Assembly: GCF_004135205.1 (NCBI RefSeq) | Contig: NZ_CP035490.1 | Span: forward strand, 3,241,501-3,305,500 | DNA length: 64,000 nt | Origin: Hahella sp. KA22 | GTDB taxonomy: Bacteria; Pseudomonadota; Gammaproteobacteria; Pseudomonadales; Oleiphilaceae | Reading direction: 5' to 3' | Shown here: in pieces, positions 6,903 through 16,955 of the stretch | Position numbering within the stretch: the stretch's first letter is position 1 | How the letters are laid out: each line of letters begins with the position of its first letter | Program-made: the position numbers and the translations under genes | Notes under the pieces: model-generated | Database searches by the model: none | Told to the model about the DNA's origin: nothing | What the model saw: only the letters and a program-made list of their open reading frames with translations

Positions 6903-8765
6903 TTATTCGGCGTATGAGATTCTGCGCTCCTGTACGTAGCTGGGAGTAAAGCTGAAAAGCACGCCGGTGCCGCCCTCCGGCATGCGCTGAATAGACAGCT
7001 CTCCGTGCAGGTTACGGGTGCGCTCGCGCATGATGGCGAGACCATAGTGGTTGAGTTTTTCCGGGTCCTCGGGAATGCCGACGCCATTGTCCGTGATGGC
7101 CAAAGTGACTTTTTTCATTGGATCTGAATGCAGTGACACCATCACCAGATTGCCTTGAGAATGACGGACAGCGTTCTGTAGCGCCTCCCGCGTTATTTGC
7201 AGCAAATGAATTTCTTCATTAGGGGAGAAGGGAATATCTTCCACTCGGTAATCCAGCACGATTTTGACATTCGCGCTTTGCTCGGTCAGTTGCTCGACGG
7301 TATGCAAAATGGCTGCATGCAGACCTTTCTCGGAAATGCTCAGACGGAATGTAGTGAGCAGCTCCCGTAACTGCCGATAGGCGGAGGTGATGCCTTCCTT
7401 GAGTTCTGCGGTAATGCCGTCGATCTGTTCGTCTTCCACCTGTTTGGATTGCAAGGCGCGAGTCAAACGGGCGACCTGTATCTTCAGGTAGGAGAGGCTC
7501 TGCGCCAGCGAGTCATGCAGTTCCCGCGCAATCACGTTACGTTCGTTCATCAGAGATACCCGACGTTCCTGGTCGCCCTGGTTTTTCAAACTAAGCGCGA
7601 CGGCGACTTGATCAGAGAAAGATTGCAATAACTGATGCTGCCAACTTTCCAGGAATTGGCTGTTACGCAGTGTGCACACTATCACGCCGTACTGAACGCC
7701 TTCCTTGATAAGAGGATAACGCACCTGCACCTCATCATTGTCCCGGCATACCTGGGCTTTCTCCACCATGCACTTTTCGCACTCCTGGCGCTGGCAGGTC
7801 GAAGGCAGCTCCGTCATGTAATCGTTGCGGATGTGCTCATAGGGAATCACCGCTTCGGGGGTTTTCAGGCAAAGTTCGACGCCGCCGACGGCGGTAATGC
7901 TGGTGAGTTCTTCCAGCCAGGCCTGAAAATCAATGTTCTCATGGGTTTTCTCACTGACTTCCCGCGCCAGATGGTAGAGAAAGTTCAAGGAGTCGTTACT
8001 GCGTTTCAGCGCCTGGGTTTTGTTTTTGACCCGCGTCTCCAGAGACTCATACATCTCCGACAGCGCATCGCTCATCTGGTTGAATGTCTCCGCCAGCAGG
8101 CCCAGTTCGTCGTCATTTTTCACTTCCAGGCGATCACTGAAATCACCGCGGGCGATTTTGCGAGCGTTTTGCGTCAGGCTGCGCAAAGGCAGTTCGACAT
8201 GATGATGGAGAATGAGCAGGGAGAAGCTGACCAGGGCGAAGGTGAGAAAGAGGGCGCTGATTTGGATCAGGCGCAGGTTTTCAATGCGATCCTCTGCGCG
8301 GATCTGATAGAGCTGCACCAGGTTGTCTATCTCATCGACAAACTTGTCGATCTTTTCGCCCAATTGGTCCGCAACGCGCCGGTCTGGATTGCGGGCGTAA
8401 GTGGCGATAAAACCGCTGACATCTTTCTCCCAGCTCTCCCGAACCTGCAGAAACTGATGATGCAGTTCTGAAGAGTTGTCTTTCATGGCTTCCGCCACCA
8501 GCACAGGGTTTTCGATGCGTTCAGCGAACTGGCGGGTCAGCGCCGCCACGAAATCCGGAGACGGCGCATTCAGTGACAGCAGTCTCGCCTGCATGCGATA
8601 GCTCTGCATACGCAGTGAACCGGCGATATTCACCGCCTCCGCGTCTTTTTCGGCAGACTCAGAGATAAAGAAAGACGCCAGCATGGTGATCATCGCCAGC
8701 GACACCATGGCGATCATTAAAGCGCCCATTCGGAAGATCAGTGATTTCTGGAATCGCGCAATCAT
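6903..8765 (-). CDS. narX: Nitrate/nitrite sensor histidine kinase NarX
   Basis: This inner-membrane sensor kinase responds to nitrate and phosphorylates a NarL-type regulator. The 620 residues contain TM1 (about 11-32), a periplasmic four-helix ligand domain with the P-box NIAGSLRMQSYRMQ (about 46-59), TM2 (about 167-187), a HAMP linker, and a central GAF-like region with four Cys (CQRQECEKCMVEKAQVC, typical of NarX). The kinase core is of HisKA_3 type: H-box ARELHDSLAQSL, N-box REALQNAVRH and G-box DNGVG. It starts at ATG 8765 with AAAGGAG upstream and is divergent from narG across a regulatory region. No narL follows it; the next transcripts are the two sRNAs. Confidence 0.95.
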   Translation of the reverse strand: MIARFQKSLIFRMGALMIAMVSLAMITMLASFFISESAEKDAEAVNIAGSLRMQSYRMQARLLSLNAPSPDFVAALTRQFAERIENPVLVAEAMKDNSSELHHQFLQVRESWEKDVSGFIATYARNPDRRVADQLGEKIDKFVDEIDNLVQLYQIRAEDRIENLRLIQISALFLTFALVSFSLLILHHHVELPLRSLTQNARKIARGDFSDRLEVKNDDELGLLAETFNQMSDALSEMYESLETRVKNKTQALKRSNDSLNFLYHLAREVSEKTHENIDFQAWLEELTSITAVGGVELCLKTPEAVIPYEHIRNDYMTELPSTCQRQECEKCMVEKAQVCRDNDEVQVRYPLIKEGVQYGVIVCTLRNSQFLESWQHQLLQSFSDQVAVALSLKNQGDQERRVSLMNERNVIARELHDSLAQSLSYLKIQVARLTRALQSKQVEDEQIDGITAELKEGITSAYRQLRELLTTFRLSISEKGLHAAILHTVEQLTEQSANVKIVLDYRVEDIPFSPNEEIHLLQITREALQNAVRHSQGNLVMVSLHSDPMKKVTLAITDNGVGIPEDPEKLNHYGLAIMRERTRNLHGELSIQRMPEGGTGVLFSFTPSYVQERRISYAE

Positions 8766-8886
8766 CGTTTCGAACTCCTTTCAGGGGGGAGTACTACCAA
8801 AGAACCGAGACCTGTCGTTAGCTCAATCAAACTATGCTTCCAATGTATAACTTATTGAAAAATATGAATAACGCTTTTCCCGCCCG

Positions 8887-8902
8887 TACCCCATAAGAGG
8901 TA
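8887..8902 (+). promoter_or_regulatory. NarL-type 7-2-7 site upstream of narG
   Basis: TACCCCATAAGAGGTA is an inverted heptamer pair matching the NarL consensus TACYYMTNNAKRRGTA except at the two inner positions. Its centre lies about 93 bp before the predicted narG transcription start and 53 bp from the FNR box centre. Confidence 0.7.
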
Positions 8903-8940
8903 TGCGCCAGGGGATACTGACGCGTCCCCAAAAAACCGCT

Positions 8941-8954
8941 TTGATTTGCATCAA
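8941..8954 (+). promoter_or_regulatory. FNR/ANR box of the narGHJI promoter
   Basis: TTGATTTGCATCAA is a perfect TTGATNNNNATCAA site. A -10 box TAGAAT follows at 8976-8981, placing the box centre about 41 bp before the predicted start near 8988. This is the class II activator position used by FNR. Confidence 0.88.
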
Positions 8955-9058
8955 TTATAGTACCCCAGGCTCTCCTAGAATGAATTTGAAATTAAAAAAC
9001 GACCTGTCTCCAACGCTGTGCTCCATGCTTCGAAGCAGGTTCTGATGAGGAGTCCGAC

Positions 9059-12000
9059 ATGAGCCATTTTCTGGATAGACTGCAGTTTTTCAAACGCAAA
9101 GGAGAGACTTTCGCGGATGGACACGGCGCCACCACCAAGGATGATCGTAGCTGGGAGGACGGTTACCGCCGTCGTTGGCAGCATGACAAAATCGTGCGCT
9201 CTACGCATGGGGTGAATTGCACCGGCTCCTGTAGCTGGAAGATCTACGTCAAAGACGGTCTGGTGACCTGGGAAACCCAGCAGACCGACTATCCTCGCAC
9301 ACGTCCGGACCTCCCCAATCACGAACCTAGAGGTTGCCCCCGCGGCGCCAGTTATTCCTGGTACATCTACAGCGCTAACCGGCTCAAGTATCCCAAGGTC
9401 AGACAAAGCCTGATCAAGCTGTGGCGCGAAGCGAAGCAAAGGCACGACGATCCGGTCGACGCCTGGGAGAGCATTGTTGAAGACCCCGCCAAAGCGAAGT
9501 CTTATAAGCAACGTCGTGGTTTGGGCGGATTCGTGCGCAGTTCATGGAATGAAGTTAACGAGATTATCGCCGCCGCTAACGTCTATACGGCGAAGCGTTA
9601 TGGGCCAGACCGTATCTCTGGGTTTTCTCCGATTCCCGCCATGTCCATGGTGTCCTACGCCGCCGGCTCCCGCTATCTGTCTCTGATTGGCGGCAACTGC
9701 CTGAGCTTCTACGACTGGTATTGCGACTTGCCGCCAGCGTCTCCGCAGATCTGGGGTGAGCAGACTGACGTGCCGGAAGCGGCGGACTGGTACAACTCTA
9801 ATTACATCATCGCCTGGGGCTCCAATGTGCCGCAGACCCGTACTCCGGACGCTCACTTCCTGACAGAAGTGCGTTACAAAGGAACCAAGACCTGCGTCAT
9901 CACCTCGGACTATTCCGAGTGCTCCAAATTCGGCGATACCTGGCTGGCGCCCAAGCAGGGCACCGACTCCGCGCTGGCCATGGCGTTTGGCCATGTGATT
10001 CTGAAAGACTTTCACGTGGATAACCCCAGTGACTACTTCACTGATTACGTGCGCCGCTACACCGACATGCCCATGCTGGTCATGCTGGAAGAGCACGAAG
10101 GCCGTTACATTCAAGGCCGTTTCCTGCGCGCCTCGGACCTGTCCGGCAATCTGGGACAGGACAACAACCCGGAATGGAAAACCATCGCGGTTAATGAGGC
10201 TACCGGCGAGCTGATTTCACCCACCGGTTCTGTGGGATATCGCTGGGGTGAACAGGGCAAATGGAACATCCAGCAACTGGATGGTAAGTCCGGCGCGGAA
10301 GTGAAGCTGGCGCTCAGCCTGAAAACCCTGTGTGATGAAATCGCGCCTGTCGCATTCCCATACTTTGGCGGACAGGAACATGAATATGACTATTTCCAGC
10401 ACACGGACCACGATGAACTTCTGATCCGCAAAGTGCCGGTGAAGCACGTGCAACTGGCGGACGGCTCTACGGTAAAAGTGGCCTGTGTGTTTGACCTGAC
10501 CGTGGCTAACTATGGCGTCGACAACGGCTACGACGATCCCGCCTGCGCCAAGGATTACTCCGACGACATTCCCTATACGCCAGCCTGGCAGGAAAAAATC
10601 ACCGGCGTGCCCCAGGCGGACGTTATCCGCGTAGCGCGTGAGTTCGCCCGCAATGCGGATAAAACCCATGGTCGCTCCATGGTCATCGTCGGCGCCGCGT
10701 TGAACCACTGGTATCACATGGATATGAACTACCGCGGCCTGATCAACATGCTGATGCTGTGCGGATGCGTCGGCCAAAGCGGCGGCGGTTGGGCGCACTA
10801 TGTGGGACAGGAAAAACTGCGCCCTCAGTGCGGCTGGCTGCCTCTGGCGTTTGGATTGGACTGGCAGCGCCCACCCCGGCAGATGAATGGCACTTCTTTC
10901 TTCTATAACCATGCCGATCAATGGCGTTATGAAAAACTGCAGATGACGGAAGTGGTGTCGCCCCTGGCGGATAAAGGTAAATGGAGCGCCTCCATTATTG
11001 ATTACAACACCCGCGCCGAGCGCATGGGCTGGCTGCCGTCTGCGCCGCAACTGGGTATGAACCCGCTTTTGCTGACCAAGGAAGCGGCGATGGAGGGGAT
11101 GGACCCGAAAGATTACGCCGTCAAACTGCTAAAAGAGGGGCAGCTGAAATTCGCCTGTGAGGACCCGGATAACCCTCAGAACTATCCCCGCAATATGTTT
11201 ATCTGGCGCAGCAACCTGCTGGGCTCCTCTGGCAAAGGCCATGAATACATGCTGCGGCACCTGTTGGGAACCAAGCATGGCCTGCTTGGCAAAGACCTGG
11301 GTGAAATGGGCGAAACCAAGCCGGATGACGTGACTTGGCGCGACGAAGCGCCGGAAGGCAAGGTGGATCTGTTGGTGACGCTCGACTTCCGCATGTCCAC
11401 CACCTGTCTGTATTCCGACATTGTGCTGCCCACAGCGACCTGGTACGAAAAGGACGATCTGAATACGTCAGACATGCACCCTTTCATTCATCCTCTGTCC
11501 AAGGCAGTGGACCCGGTATGGGAGGCGCGCAGCGACTGGGACATCTTTAAAGGCATCGCCAAGCAATTCTCCGTTGCGGCGCAAGGCCACCTGGGCGTGG
11601 AAAAAGACTTGGTGACTGTGCCGATTCTGCATGACACCCCGGCGGAAATCGCCCAGCCGTTTGGCGTCGAGCATTGGTGGAAAGGCGAGTGCGATCTGAT
11701 TCCCGGCAAAACCGCACCCAACATGGTCGTGGTGGAGCGGGACTACCCCAACACCTACAACCGTTTCACCTCAGTCGGTCCTCTGCTGGACAAACTGGGC
11801 AACGGCGGCAAAGGCATCAACTGGGATACCAAAGAGGAAGTGGCGTTCCTCGCCAAACTGAACCTGACTCACGACGAAGACAGCCCACGCGGCGGTCGTC
11901 CCAGAATCGAGAGCGCCATCGACGCGGCGGAAGTGATTCTGTCTCTGGCGCCGGAAACCAACGGTCATGTGGCGGTGAAAGCCTGGGAAGCTCTGGGGCG

Positions 12001-12784
12001 CGCCACAGGCCTTGATCATACCCATCTGGCGCGGCCGAAAGAGGAAGAAAAGATCCGCTTCCGCGACATCGTGGCGCAACCCCGCAAGATCATTTCCTCG
12101 CCCACCTGGTCTGGCCTGGAGGATGAGCATGTGAGCTACAACGCGGGCTACACCAATGTGCACGAGATGATTCCCTGGCGCACCATCACCGGTCGTCAGC
12201 AGTTCTATCAGGACCATGAGTGGATGCGAGACTTCGGCGAAACCATGTGCGTCTACAAGCCGCCGATTAACCTGAAAACCACCTCGCCGGTGATGAACAG
12301 CAAGCCCAACGGCAACAAGGAGATCCTGCTCAACTGGATCACGCCGCACCAGAAATGGGGCATTCACAGCACCTACTCGGACAACCTGCTGATGCTGACC
12401 TTGTCACGGGGCGGCCCCATCGTGTGGATGAGTGAAACCGACGCCAAGAAAGCCGGCCTGGAAGACAACGACTGGATCGAGGTGTTCAACGTCAATGGCT
12501 CCATCGCCGCACGGGCGGTGGTGTCACAGCGGGTGCCGGAAGGCATGGCGATGATGTATCACGCTCAGGAGCGGATCATCAACACGCCCGGAGCGGAAAT
12601 GACCCAGACCCGGGGCGGCATTCACAACTCGGTGACCCGAGCGGTCATGAAGCCGACTCACATGATCGGCGGCTACGCGCAGCAGTCATACGGCTTTAAC
12701 TACTACGGCACCGTAGGCTGTAACCGCGACGAATTCGTCATCGTACGCAAAATGAACAATGTTGACTGGCTAGATACAGAGTGA
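9059..12784 (+). CDS. narG: Respiratory nitrate reductase alpha subunit
   Basis: This is the catalytic molybdenum (bis-MGD) subunit that reduces nitrate to nitrite on the cytoplasmic side of the inner membrane. At 1241 residues it matches the usual length (about 1245). The N-terminal FS0 cluster motif is clear: His in THGVNC with C-x3-C in CTGSC, then a later Cys in PRGCPRG. The Mo-ligand region GGNCLSFYDWYCDLPP is near residue 220. There is no Tat signal of the periplasmic Nap type. ATG 9059 has GAGGAG-like bases upstream. It is the first gene of narGHJI-ppiC, 13 bp before narH. The FNR and NarL-type sites upstream predict induction by anaerobiosis and nitrate. Confidence 0.98.
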   Translation: MSHFLDRLQFFKRKGETFADGHGATTKDDRSWEDGYRRRWQHDKIVRSTHGVNCTGSCSWKIYVKDGLVTWETQQTDYPRTRPDLPNHEPRGCPRGASYSWYIYSANRLKYPKVRQSLIKLWREAKQRHDDPVDAWESIVEDPAKAKSYKQRRGLGGFVRSSWNEVNEIIAAANVYTAKRYGPDRISGFSPIPAMSMVSYAAGSRYLSLIGGNCLSFYDWYCDLPPASPQIWGEQTDVPEAADWYNSNYIIAWGSNVPQTRTPDAHFLTEVRYKGTKTCVITSDYSECSKFGDTWLAPKQGTDSALAMAFGHVILKDFHVDNPSDYFTDYVRRYTDMPMLVMLEEHEGRYIQGRFLRASDLSGNLGQDNNPEWKTIAVNEATGELISPTGSVGYRWGEQGKWNIQQLDGKSGAEVKLALSLKTLCDEIAPVAFPYFGGQEHEYDYFQHTDHDELLIRKVPVKHVQLADGSTVKVACVFDLTVANYGVDNGYDDPACAKDYSDDIPYTPAWQEKITGVPQADVIRVAREFARNADKTHGRSMVIVGAALNHWYHMDMNYRGLINMLMLCGCVGQSGGGWAHYVGQEKLRPQCGWLPLAFGLDWQRPPRQMNGTSFFYNHADQWRYEKLQMTEVVSPLADKGKWSASIIDYNTRAERMGWLPSAPQLGMNPLLLTKEAAMEGMDPKDYAVKLLKEGQLKFACEDPDNPQNYPRNMFIWRSNLLGSSGKGHEYMLRHLLGTKHGLLGKDLGEMGETKPDDVTWRDEAPEGKVDLLVTLDFRMSTTCLYSDIVLPTATWYEKDDLNTSDMHPFIHPLSKAVDPVWEARSDWDIFKGIAKQFSVAAQGHLGVEKDLVTVPILHDTPAEIAQPFGVEHWWKGECDLIPGKTAPNMVVVERDYPNTYNRFTSVGPLLDKLGNGGKGINWDTKEEVAFLAKLNLTHDEDSPRGGRPRIESAIDAAEVILSLAPETNGHVAVKAWEALGRATGLDHTHLARPKEEEKIRFRDIVAQPRKIISSPTWSGLEDEHVSYNAGYTNVHEMIPWRTITGRQQFYQDHEWMRDFGETMCVYKPPINLKTTSPVMNSKPNGNKEILLNWITPHQKWGIHSTYSDNLLMLTLSRGGPIVWMSETDAKKAGLEDNDWIEVFNVNGSIAARAVVSQRVPEGMAMMYHAQERIINTPGAEMTQTRGGIHNSVTRAVMKPTHMIGGYAQQSYGFNYYGTVGCNRDEFVIVRKMNNVDWLDTE

Positions 12785-12797
12785 TTGGAGACAGATT

Positions 12798-14330
12798 ATG
12801 AAAGTACGCGCTCAAATCGGAATGGTCCTGAATCTGGACAAATGTATCGGCTGTCATACCTGTTCCATCACCTGTAAGAACGTGTGGACGTCGCGGGAAG
12901 GGGTGGAATACGCCTGGTTTAACAACGTGGAGAGTAAGCCCGGCGTGGGCTATCCCAAAGAATGGGAGAATCAGGACAAGTGGAAAGGCGGCTGGAAACG
13001 CGGCGCTGATGGAACCCTGAAGCCGCGCATCGGCGGTCGTCATCGGGTGTTGGCGAATATCTTCGGCAACCCTGACCTGCCGACCATTGATGAATATTAC
13101 GAACCCTTCGATTACGACTATCAATACCTGCACACTGCGCCGGACCGCAAGCATCAGCCTACTGCGCGTCCACGCTCGCTGATTGACGGCCGTCGCATGG
13201 AGAAAATCGAGTGGGGACCCAACTGGGAGGAAATCCTGGGCACGGAGTTCGCCAAGCGCCGCAAAGACAAAAACTTTGATCAGGTGCAGGCGGACATGTA
13301 CGGCGAGTTTGAGAAAACTTTCCTGATGTATCTGCCTCGCCTGTGCGAACACTGTTTGAACCCCGCCTGTGTGGCTTCCTGTCCCAGCGGCGCCATCTAC
13401 AAGCGGGAAGAGGACGGCATTGTATTGATCGATCAGGACAAGTGTCGCGGCTGGAGAATGTGCGTCTCCGCCTGTCCCTACAAAAAGATCTATTACAACT
13501 GGAAGAGCGGTAAGTCCGAGAAATGCATCTTCTGCTATCCGCGTATTGAGAGTGGGCAGCCGACAGTCTGTTCGGAAACCTGTGTAGGCCGCATTCGTTA
13601 CCTGGGCGTGCTGTTATACGACGCGGATCGTATCAAAGACGCGGCCTCCGCCGCCTCGGATCAGGATCTGTATCAGGCGCAATGCGATATTTTCCTCGAC
13701 CCGCATGATCCCAAAGTGCAGGAAGCGGCGCGGGCGGAAGGCATTCCCCAGGCCTGGCTGGAAGCGGCCATGCAGTCGCCAGTCTACAAGATGGCGATTG
13801 ACTGGAAGGTGGCGCTGCCGCTGCACCCGGAATATCGCACCTTACCCATGGTCTGGTATGTGCCGCCGCTTAGCCCGATCCAAAACGCGGTGGAGCAGGG
13901 TCATGTGGGTATGAATGGAGAGATTCCTGACCTGAAAAGCCTGCGCATCCCCCTGCGCTATCTGGCCAACATGCTGACGGCGGGAGATGAAGCGCCAGTA
14001 GTGCGGGCGCTGGAGCGCATGATCGCCATGCGCGCCTACATGCGCGCCAGGCATGTGGATAAGGTCGAGGACCTGAAAGTCCTGGAGCAGGTGGGGCTGA
14101 CCAAATCCCTGGTGGAAGACATGTATCGCATCATGGCCCTGGCCAATTACGAAGACCGCTTTGTGATTCCCACCACCCACCGGGAATACGCGGAGAATGC
14201 CTACGACCTCAAGAGCAGCTGCGGCTTCAGCTTCGGCAATGGCTGCTCCGACGGCGACAACCCTGTGAACCTGTTTGGCGGTAAACAGGCGGCGGTGCGT
14301 CAGGTCATACCGGTGCGGCAGGAGGATTAA
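12798..14330 (+). CDS. narH: Respiratory nitrate reductase beta subunit
   Basis: This iron-sulfur electron-transfer subunit links haem-bearing NarI to NarG. It has 510 residues. Four Cys groups are visible: CIGCHTCSITC near residue 16, CEHCLNPACVASCP, CRGWRMCVSACP and CIFCYPRIESGQPTVCSETC. The Trp in CRGWRMC replaces a Cys, as expected for the single [3Fe-4S] centre. It starts 13 bp after narG and ends 2 bp before narJ, so the genes are co-transcribed. The C-terminus has the conserved NGCSDGDNPVNLFGG tail region. Confidence 0.98.
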   Translation: MKVRAQIGMVLNLDKCIGCHTCSITCKNVWTSREGVEYAWFNNVESKPGVGYPKEWENQDKWKGGWKRGADGTLKPRIGGRHRVLANIFGNPDLPTIDEYYEPFDYDYQYLHTAPDRKHQPTARPRSLIDGRRMEKIEWGPNWEEILGTEFAKRRKDKNFDQVQADMYGEFEKTFLMYLPRLCEHCLNPACVASCPSGAIYKREEDGIVLIDQDKCRGWRMCVSACPYKKIYYNWKSGKSEKCIFCYPRIESGQPTVCSETCVGRIRYLGVLLYDADRIKDAASAASDQDLYQAQCDIFLDPHDPKVQEAARAEGIPQAWLEAAMQSPVYKMAIDWKVALPLHPEYRTLPMVWYVPPLSPIQNAVEQGHVGMNGEIPDLKSLRIPLRYLANMLTAGDEAPVVRALERMIAMRAYMRARHVDKVEDLKVLEQVGLTKSLVEDMYRIMALANYEDRFVIPTTHREYAENAYDLKSSCGFSFGNGCSDGDNPVNLFGGKQAAVRQVIPVRQED

Positions 14331-14332
14331 TC

Positions 14333-15067
14333 ATGGTCATTTTGAAGTTGATATCCCGGTTGTTGGATTACCCCACCGAGGAGTTGTACGCGAGTTCGGC
14401 GCTTGTCAGAGGCTTGGTTAAGGATGACCAGCTTCTGACAACCTTAACCCGGCGTCGTCTGGAAAATTTTGTCGACGATTTCTTCCGTCGCGACTTATTG
14501 GATTTGCAGAGTGAATACGACGGCCTGTTCGAACGCGGCCGGGCGGTATCCCTGCACCTGTTTGAGCATGTGCATGGCGAATCCCGTGACCGCGGGCAGG
14601 CCATGGTCAACCTGCTGCAACAATATCGTGAGGCGGGGTTGGAAATCAGTGTGCGCGAATTGCCGGATTATCTGCCGGTCTACCTTGAGTTCGCCGCGAC
14701 GCAGGGCGAACAGGCGCGAGGATGGCTGCAGGACGTGGCGCATATTCTCGCCCTGCTGGCGGCGCGTCTGGAAGAGCGCGACAGTCCCTATGCCCAGCTG
14801 GTTCATGCGCTGATCGAGCTTGCCGAGGTGGATGTGAATCTGGCGTCGCTGCGCGAGCAGATCAAAGGGGAAGAACGCGACGACACCCCTGAAGCCCTGG
14901 ACAAAATCTGGGAAGAAGAAGCGGTGACGTTCACGCAGGACAGCGCCATGAATAGTTGCGGCGACGCGCGTTATCGTCCTGCGGCGAGTCAGCGCAAAGA
15001 CGATGTTATGCCGGTGCAGTTACTGGACCCTGCGGCGATGGCCGAGCGCCAGTCCAATCTGGGTTGA
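14333..15067 (+). CDS. narJ: Nitrate reductase assembly chaperone
   Basis: This cytoplasmic chaperone is needed for molybdenum cofactor insertion into NarG before membrane docking, and it is not part of the final enzyme. It has 244 residues and belongs to the all-helical NarJ/DmsD family: N-terminal RLLDYPTEELY and the typical FEHVHGESRDRGQAMVNL segment near residues 81-98. The C-terminal 50 residues are low in conserved features. It starts 2 bp after narH. Confidence 0.95.
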   Translation: MVILKLISRLLDYPTEELYASSALVRGLVKDDQLLTTLTRRRLENFVDDFFRRDLLDLQSEYDGLFERGRAVSLHLFEHVHGESRDRGQAMVNLLQQYREAGLEISVRELPDYLPVYLEFAATQGEQARGWLQDVAHILALLAARLEERDSPYAQLVHALIELAEVDVNLASLREQIKGEERDDTPEALDKIWEEEAVTFTQDSAMNSCGDARYRPAASQRKDDVMPVQLLDPAAMAERQSNLG

Positions 15068-15078
15068 GGAGAAATATC

Positions 15079-15759
15079 ATGAACTATATCAATACGCTTC
15101 TGTTTTCCGTTTATCCCTACATCGCGCTGGCGGTATTTTTCGTAGGCAGTTTGATTCGCTATGACAGGGATCAGTACACCTGGAAAACCAGCTCCAGCCA
15201 GATATTTGAAAGCCGCCAGTTGCGCATAGGCAGTATTCTGTTCCATATCGGCGTCATCGCTATCCTGGCGGGGCATTTTGTCGGTCTGCTCACTCCCAAA
15301 GCGGTGTGGCATGTACTGGGTATTTCCGCCAGCTTTAAGCAGGCCATGGCGATGGGCATCGGCGGGCTGTTCGGGATTATCTGCTTCGCCGGACTGGCTA
15401 TTCTGATCAAGCGTCGCCTGACTAATCCGCGAGTGCGCGCCAATTCCAGCAAAATGGATATTGCGATTCTGTTGCTGCTTTTCGCGCAACTGATTCTGGG
15501 TCTGCTCAGTATCTTCGTCTCCGCTGGCCATATGGACGGAGCCGAAATGCTCAAGCTGATGAGCTGGGCGCAATCTCTGGTGACGTTTAATGCCGCGGAT
15601 GCCGCGGCGGCGGTAAGTAGCGTCCATGTGATCTATAAACTACACATCTTCCTGGGCATGACCCTGTTCCTGCTGTTTCCGTTCAGCCGACTGGTGCATG
15701 TGTGGAGCGTGCCGGTGCGCTACTTTACCCGCCACTATCAAGTTGTTCGGGCGAGATAG
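15079..15759 (+). CDS. narI: Respiratory nitrate reductase gamma subunit (cytochrome b)
   Basis: This membrane subunit oxidises quinol and carries two b-type haems. It has 226 residues and five membrane helices. Haem-ligand His pairs are visible in FHIGVIAILAGHFVG (near residues 53-67) and VHVIYKLHIFLG (near 180-192). I chose ATG 15079 because GAGGAG lies upstream and the protein then starts MNYINTLLF as in the family. The open frame extends 41 codons further into narJ, but those residues are not NarI-like. Confidence 0.96.
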   Translation: MNYINTLLFSVYPYIALAVFFVGSLIRYDRDQYTWKTSSSQIFESRQLRIGSILFHIGVIAILAGHFVGLLTPKAVWHVLGISASFKQAMAMGIGGLFGIICFAGLAILIKRRLTNPRVRANSSKMDIAILLLLFAQLILGLLSIFVSAGHMDGAEMLKLMSWAQSLVTFNAADAAAAVSSVHVIYKLHIFLGMTLFLLFPFSRLVHVWSVPVRYFTRHYQVVRAR

Positions 15760-15844
15760 AGGCCCTTTCCGCAACGCCCGCCCCGAACCTTCTTGAACTG
15801 CAGAGGGTGAGGGGCGACATGCAAGAAGCACAGTGAGGAAGACC

Positions 15845-16612
15845 ATGAGTACAGACATCAGCGTAAACGGCGTTGCAATCTCTGAAGCAGCGATGTTGCA
15901 GGAAATGCAGTATTTTCCCTCGGAAAGCCAGGAGGATGCTCTGAACCAGGCGGCGCGCGCCTTGATCGTCAGCGAGCTGTTGCGCCAGCGCGCGCAGGCG
16001 CTGGCGATGGAAACAGAGGGGTTGTCACAGGATGAGGTCATTGATCGACTGTTGCAACGAGAAGCCCCTGTGCGCGAACCGACAACTGAGGAGTGCGAGC
16101 GCTTCTATCGCGGCCACCCGGAACAGTTCAGCTCATCTCCTCTGGTAGAGGCCAAACATATCCTGCTGGCGGCGGCCCCTGACGACGTCAAGGAGCGCTC
16201 GCTAAAACTGGAGCAGGCCAAGGCGCTGATCGAGAGGCTGCAATCGAATCCAGATCAGTTCGCTTCTCTGGCGCAAAAATTTTCCGCTTGCCCTTCCAAA
16301 GAGCAGGGCGGCTCTCTGGGGCAGTTGTCGCGGGGACAAACCGTCGCCGAGTTTGAGGCGGCGGTGTTTCGTCATGATCATGGTTTGATCGCCAGTCCTG
16401 TAGAGAGCCGATATGGCGTTCATGTGGTCTGGGTGGAGCGCAACATTCCTGGCGACCTTTTGCCGTTCTCTTATGTTGAAGAAAAATTGCGCAGTTATTT
16501 ACATGAGCTGGCTGAACGCCGGGCGGTTGTGGATTATTTGCACAGGCTGGTGGAGGCGGCGGAAATTCACGGCTACCGCTTTGCGCAGGATGGATCTCCA
16601 TTGCTGCAGTGA
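15845..16612 (+). CDS. Parvulin-type peptidyl-prolyl isomerase of the nar operon
   Basis: A 255-residue rotamase with a C-terminal parvulin/PpiC domain (about 100-200): VEAKHILLAA, FASLAQKFSACPSKEQGGSLG and PVESRYGVHVVWV are standard signatures. The N-terminal helical half resembles NifM-type PpiC proteins. There is no signal peptide, so it is probably cytoplasmic and may help fold or mature NarGHJI. The ATG at 15845 is preferred over the GTG at 15833 because GAGGAAG precedes it. It lies 85 bp after narI on the same strand. A ppiC gene at the end of nar operons is known from pseudomonads; the client is inferred. Confidence 0.9.
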   Translation: MSTDISVNGVAISEAAMLQEMQYFPSESQEDALNQAARALIVSELLRQRAQALAMETEGLSQDEVIDRLLQREAPVREPTTEECERFYRGHPEQFSSSPLVEAKHILLAAAPDDVKERSLKLEQAKALIERLQSNPDQFASLAQKFSACPSKEQGGSLGQLSRGQTVAEFEAAVFRHDHGLIASPVESRYGVHVVWVERNIPGDLLPFSYVEEKLRSYLHELAERRAVVDYLHRLVEAAEIHGYRFAQDGSPLLQ

Positions 16613-16955
16613 TATTTTTCATTTATAACAAAGGGTTATGCCTCGCCATGCCGGGTGGGGCGGACCCTGGTGAAGCGGGGCTCGTCACAATAAATTATCC
16701 GTAAGCAATTAAACGCTCGTTTAGCGATTAAATTAAGGTATAATTGCGACCCCGTGGCCAGGTACGTTTGGCTTTTCGGGTTCTCTTCCAATATCGAGGC
16801 GACAGGAACACAGCCCTCGACAGAGCAGAAAAGCAAACGCTTCTCGCCAGGGGCGGACTCACTTATCTTTGACCTTTCGCCCAAATCCTCCATAATCGGC
16901 GGCGGTTTTATCGCTTGTCACCAGATTTTGATTTTCTTGCAAAGGCGCGATTGTA
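16613..16955. other. Intergenic region with mqo promoter
   Basis: This 343-bp gap has no convincing protein gene. It holds a TATAAT -10 box at 16739-16744 in an AT-rich stretch (with a CGCTCGTTTAGCG inverted repeat just upstream), giving a leader of roughly 200 nt before mqo. I see no clear terminator for the nar operon here. Confidence 0.5.

Noticed and set aside
14956-15078. Upstream extension of narI into narJ
   Set aside because: The residues are unlike NarI, and ATG 15079 has a ribosome site and the family's normal N-terminus.
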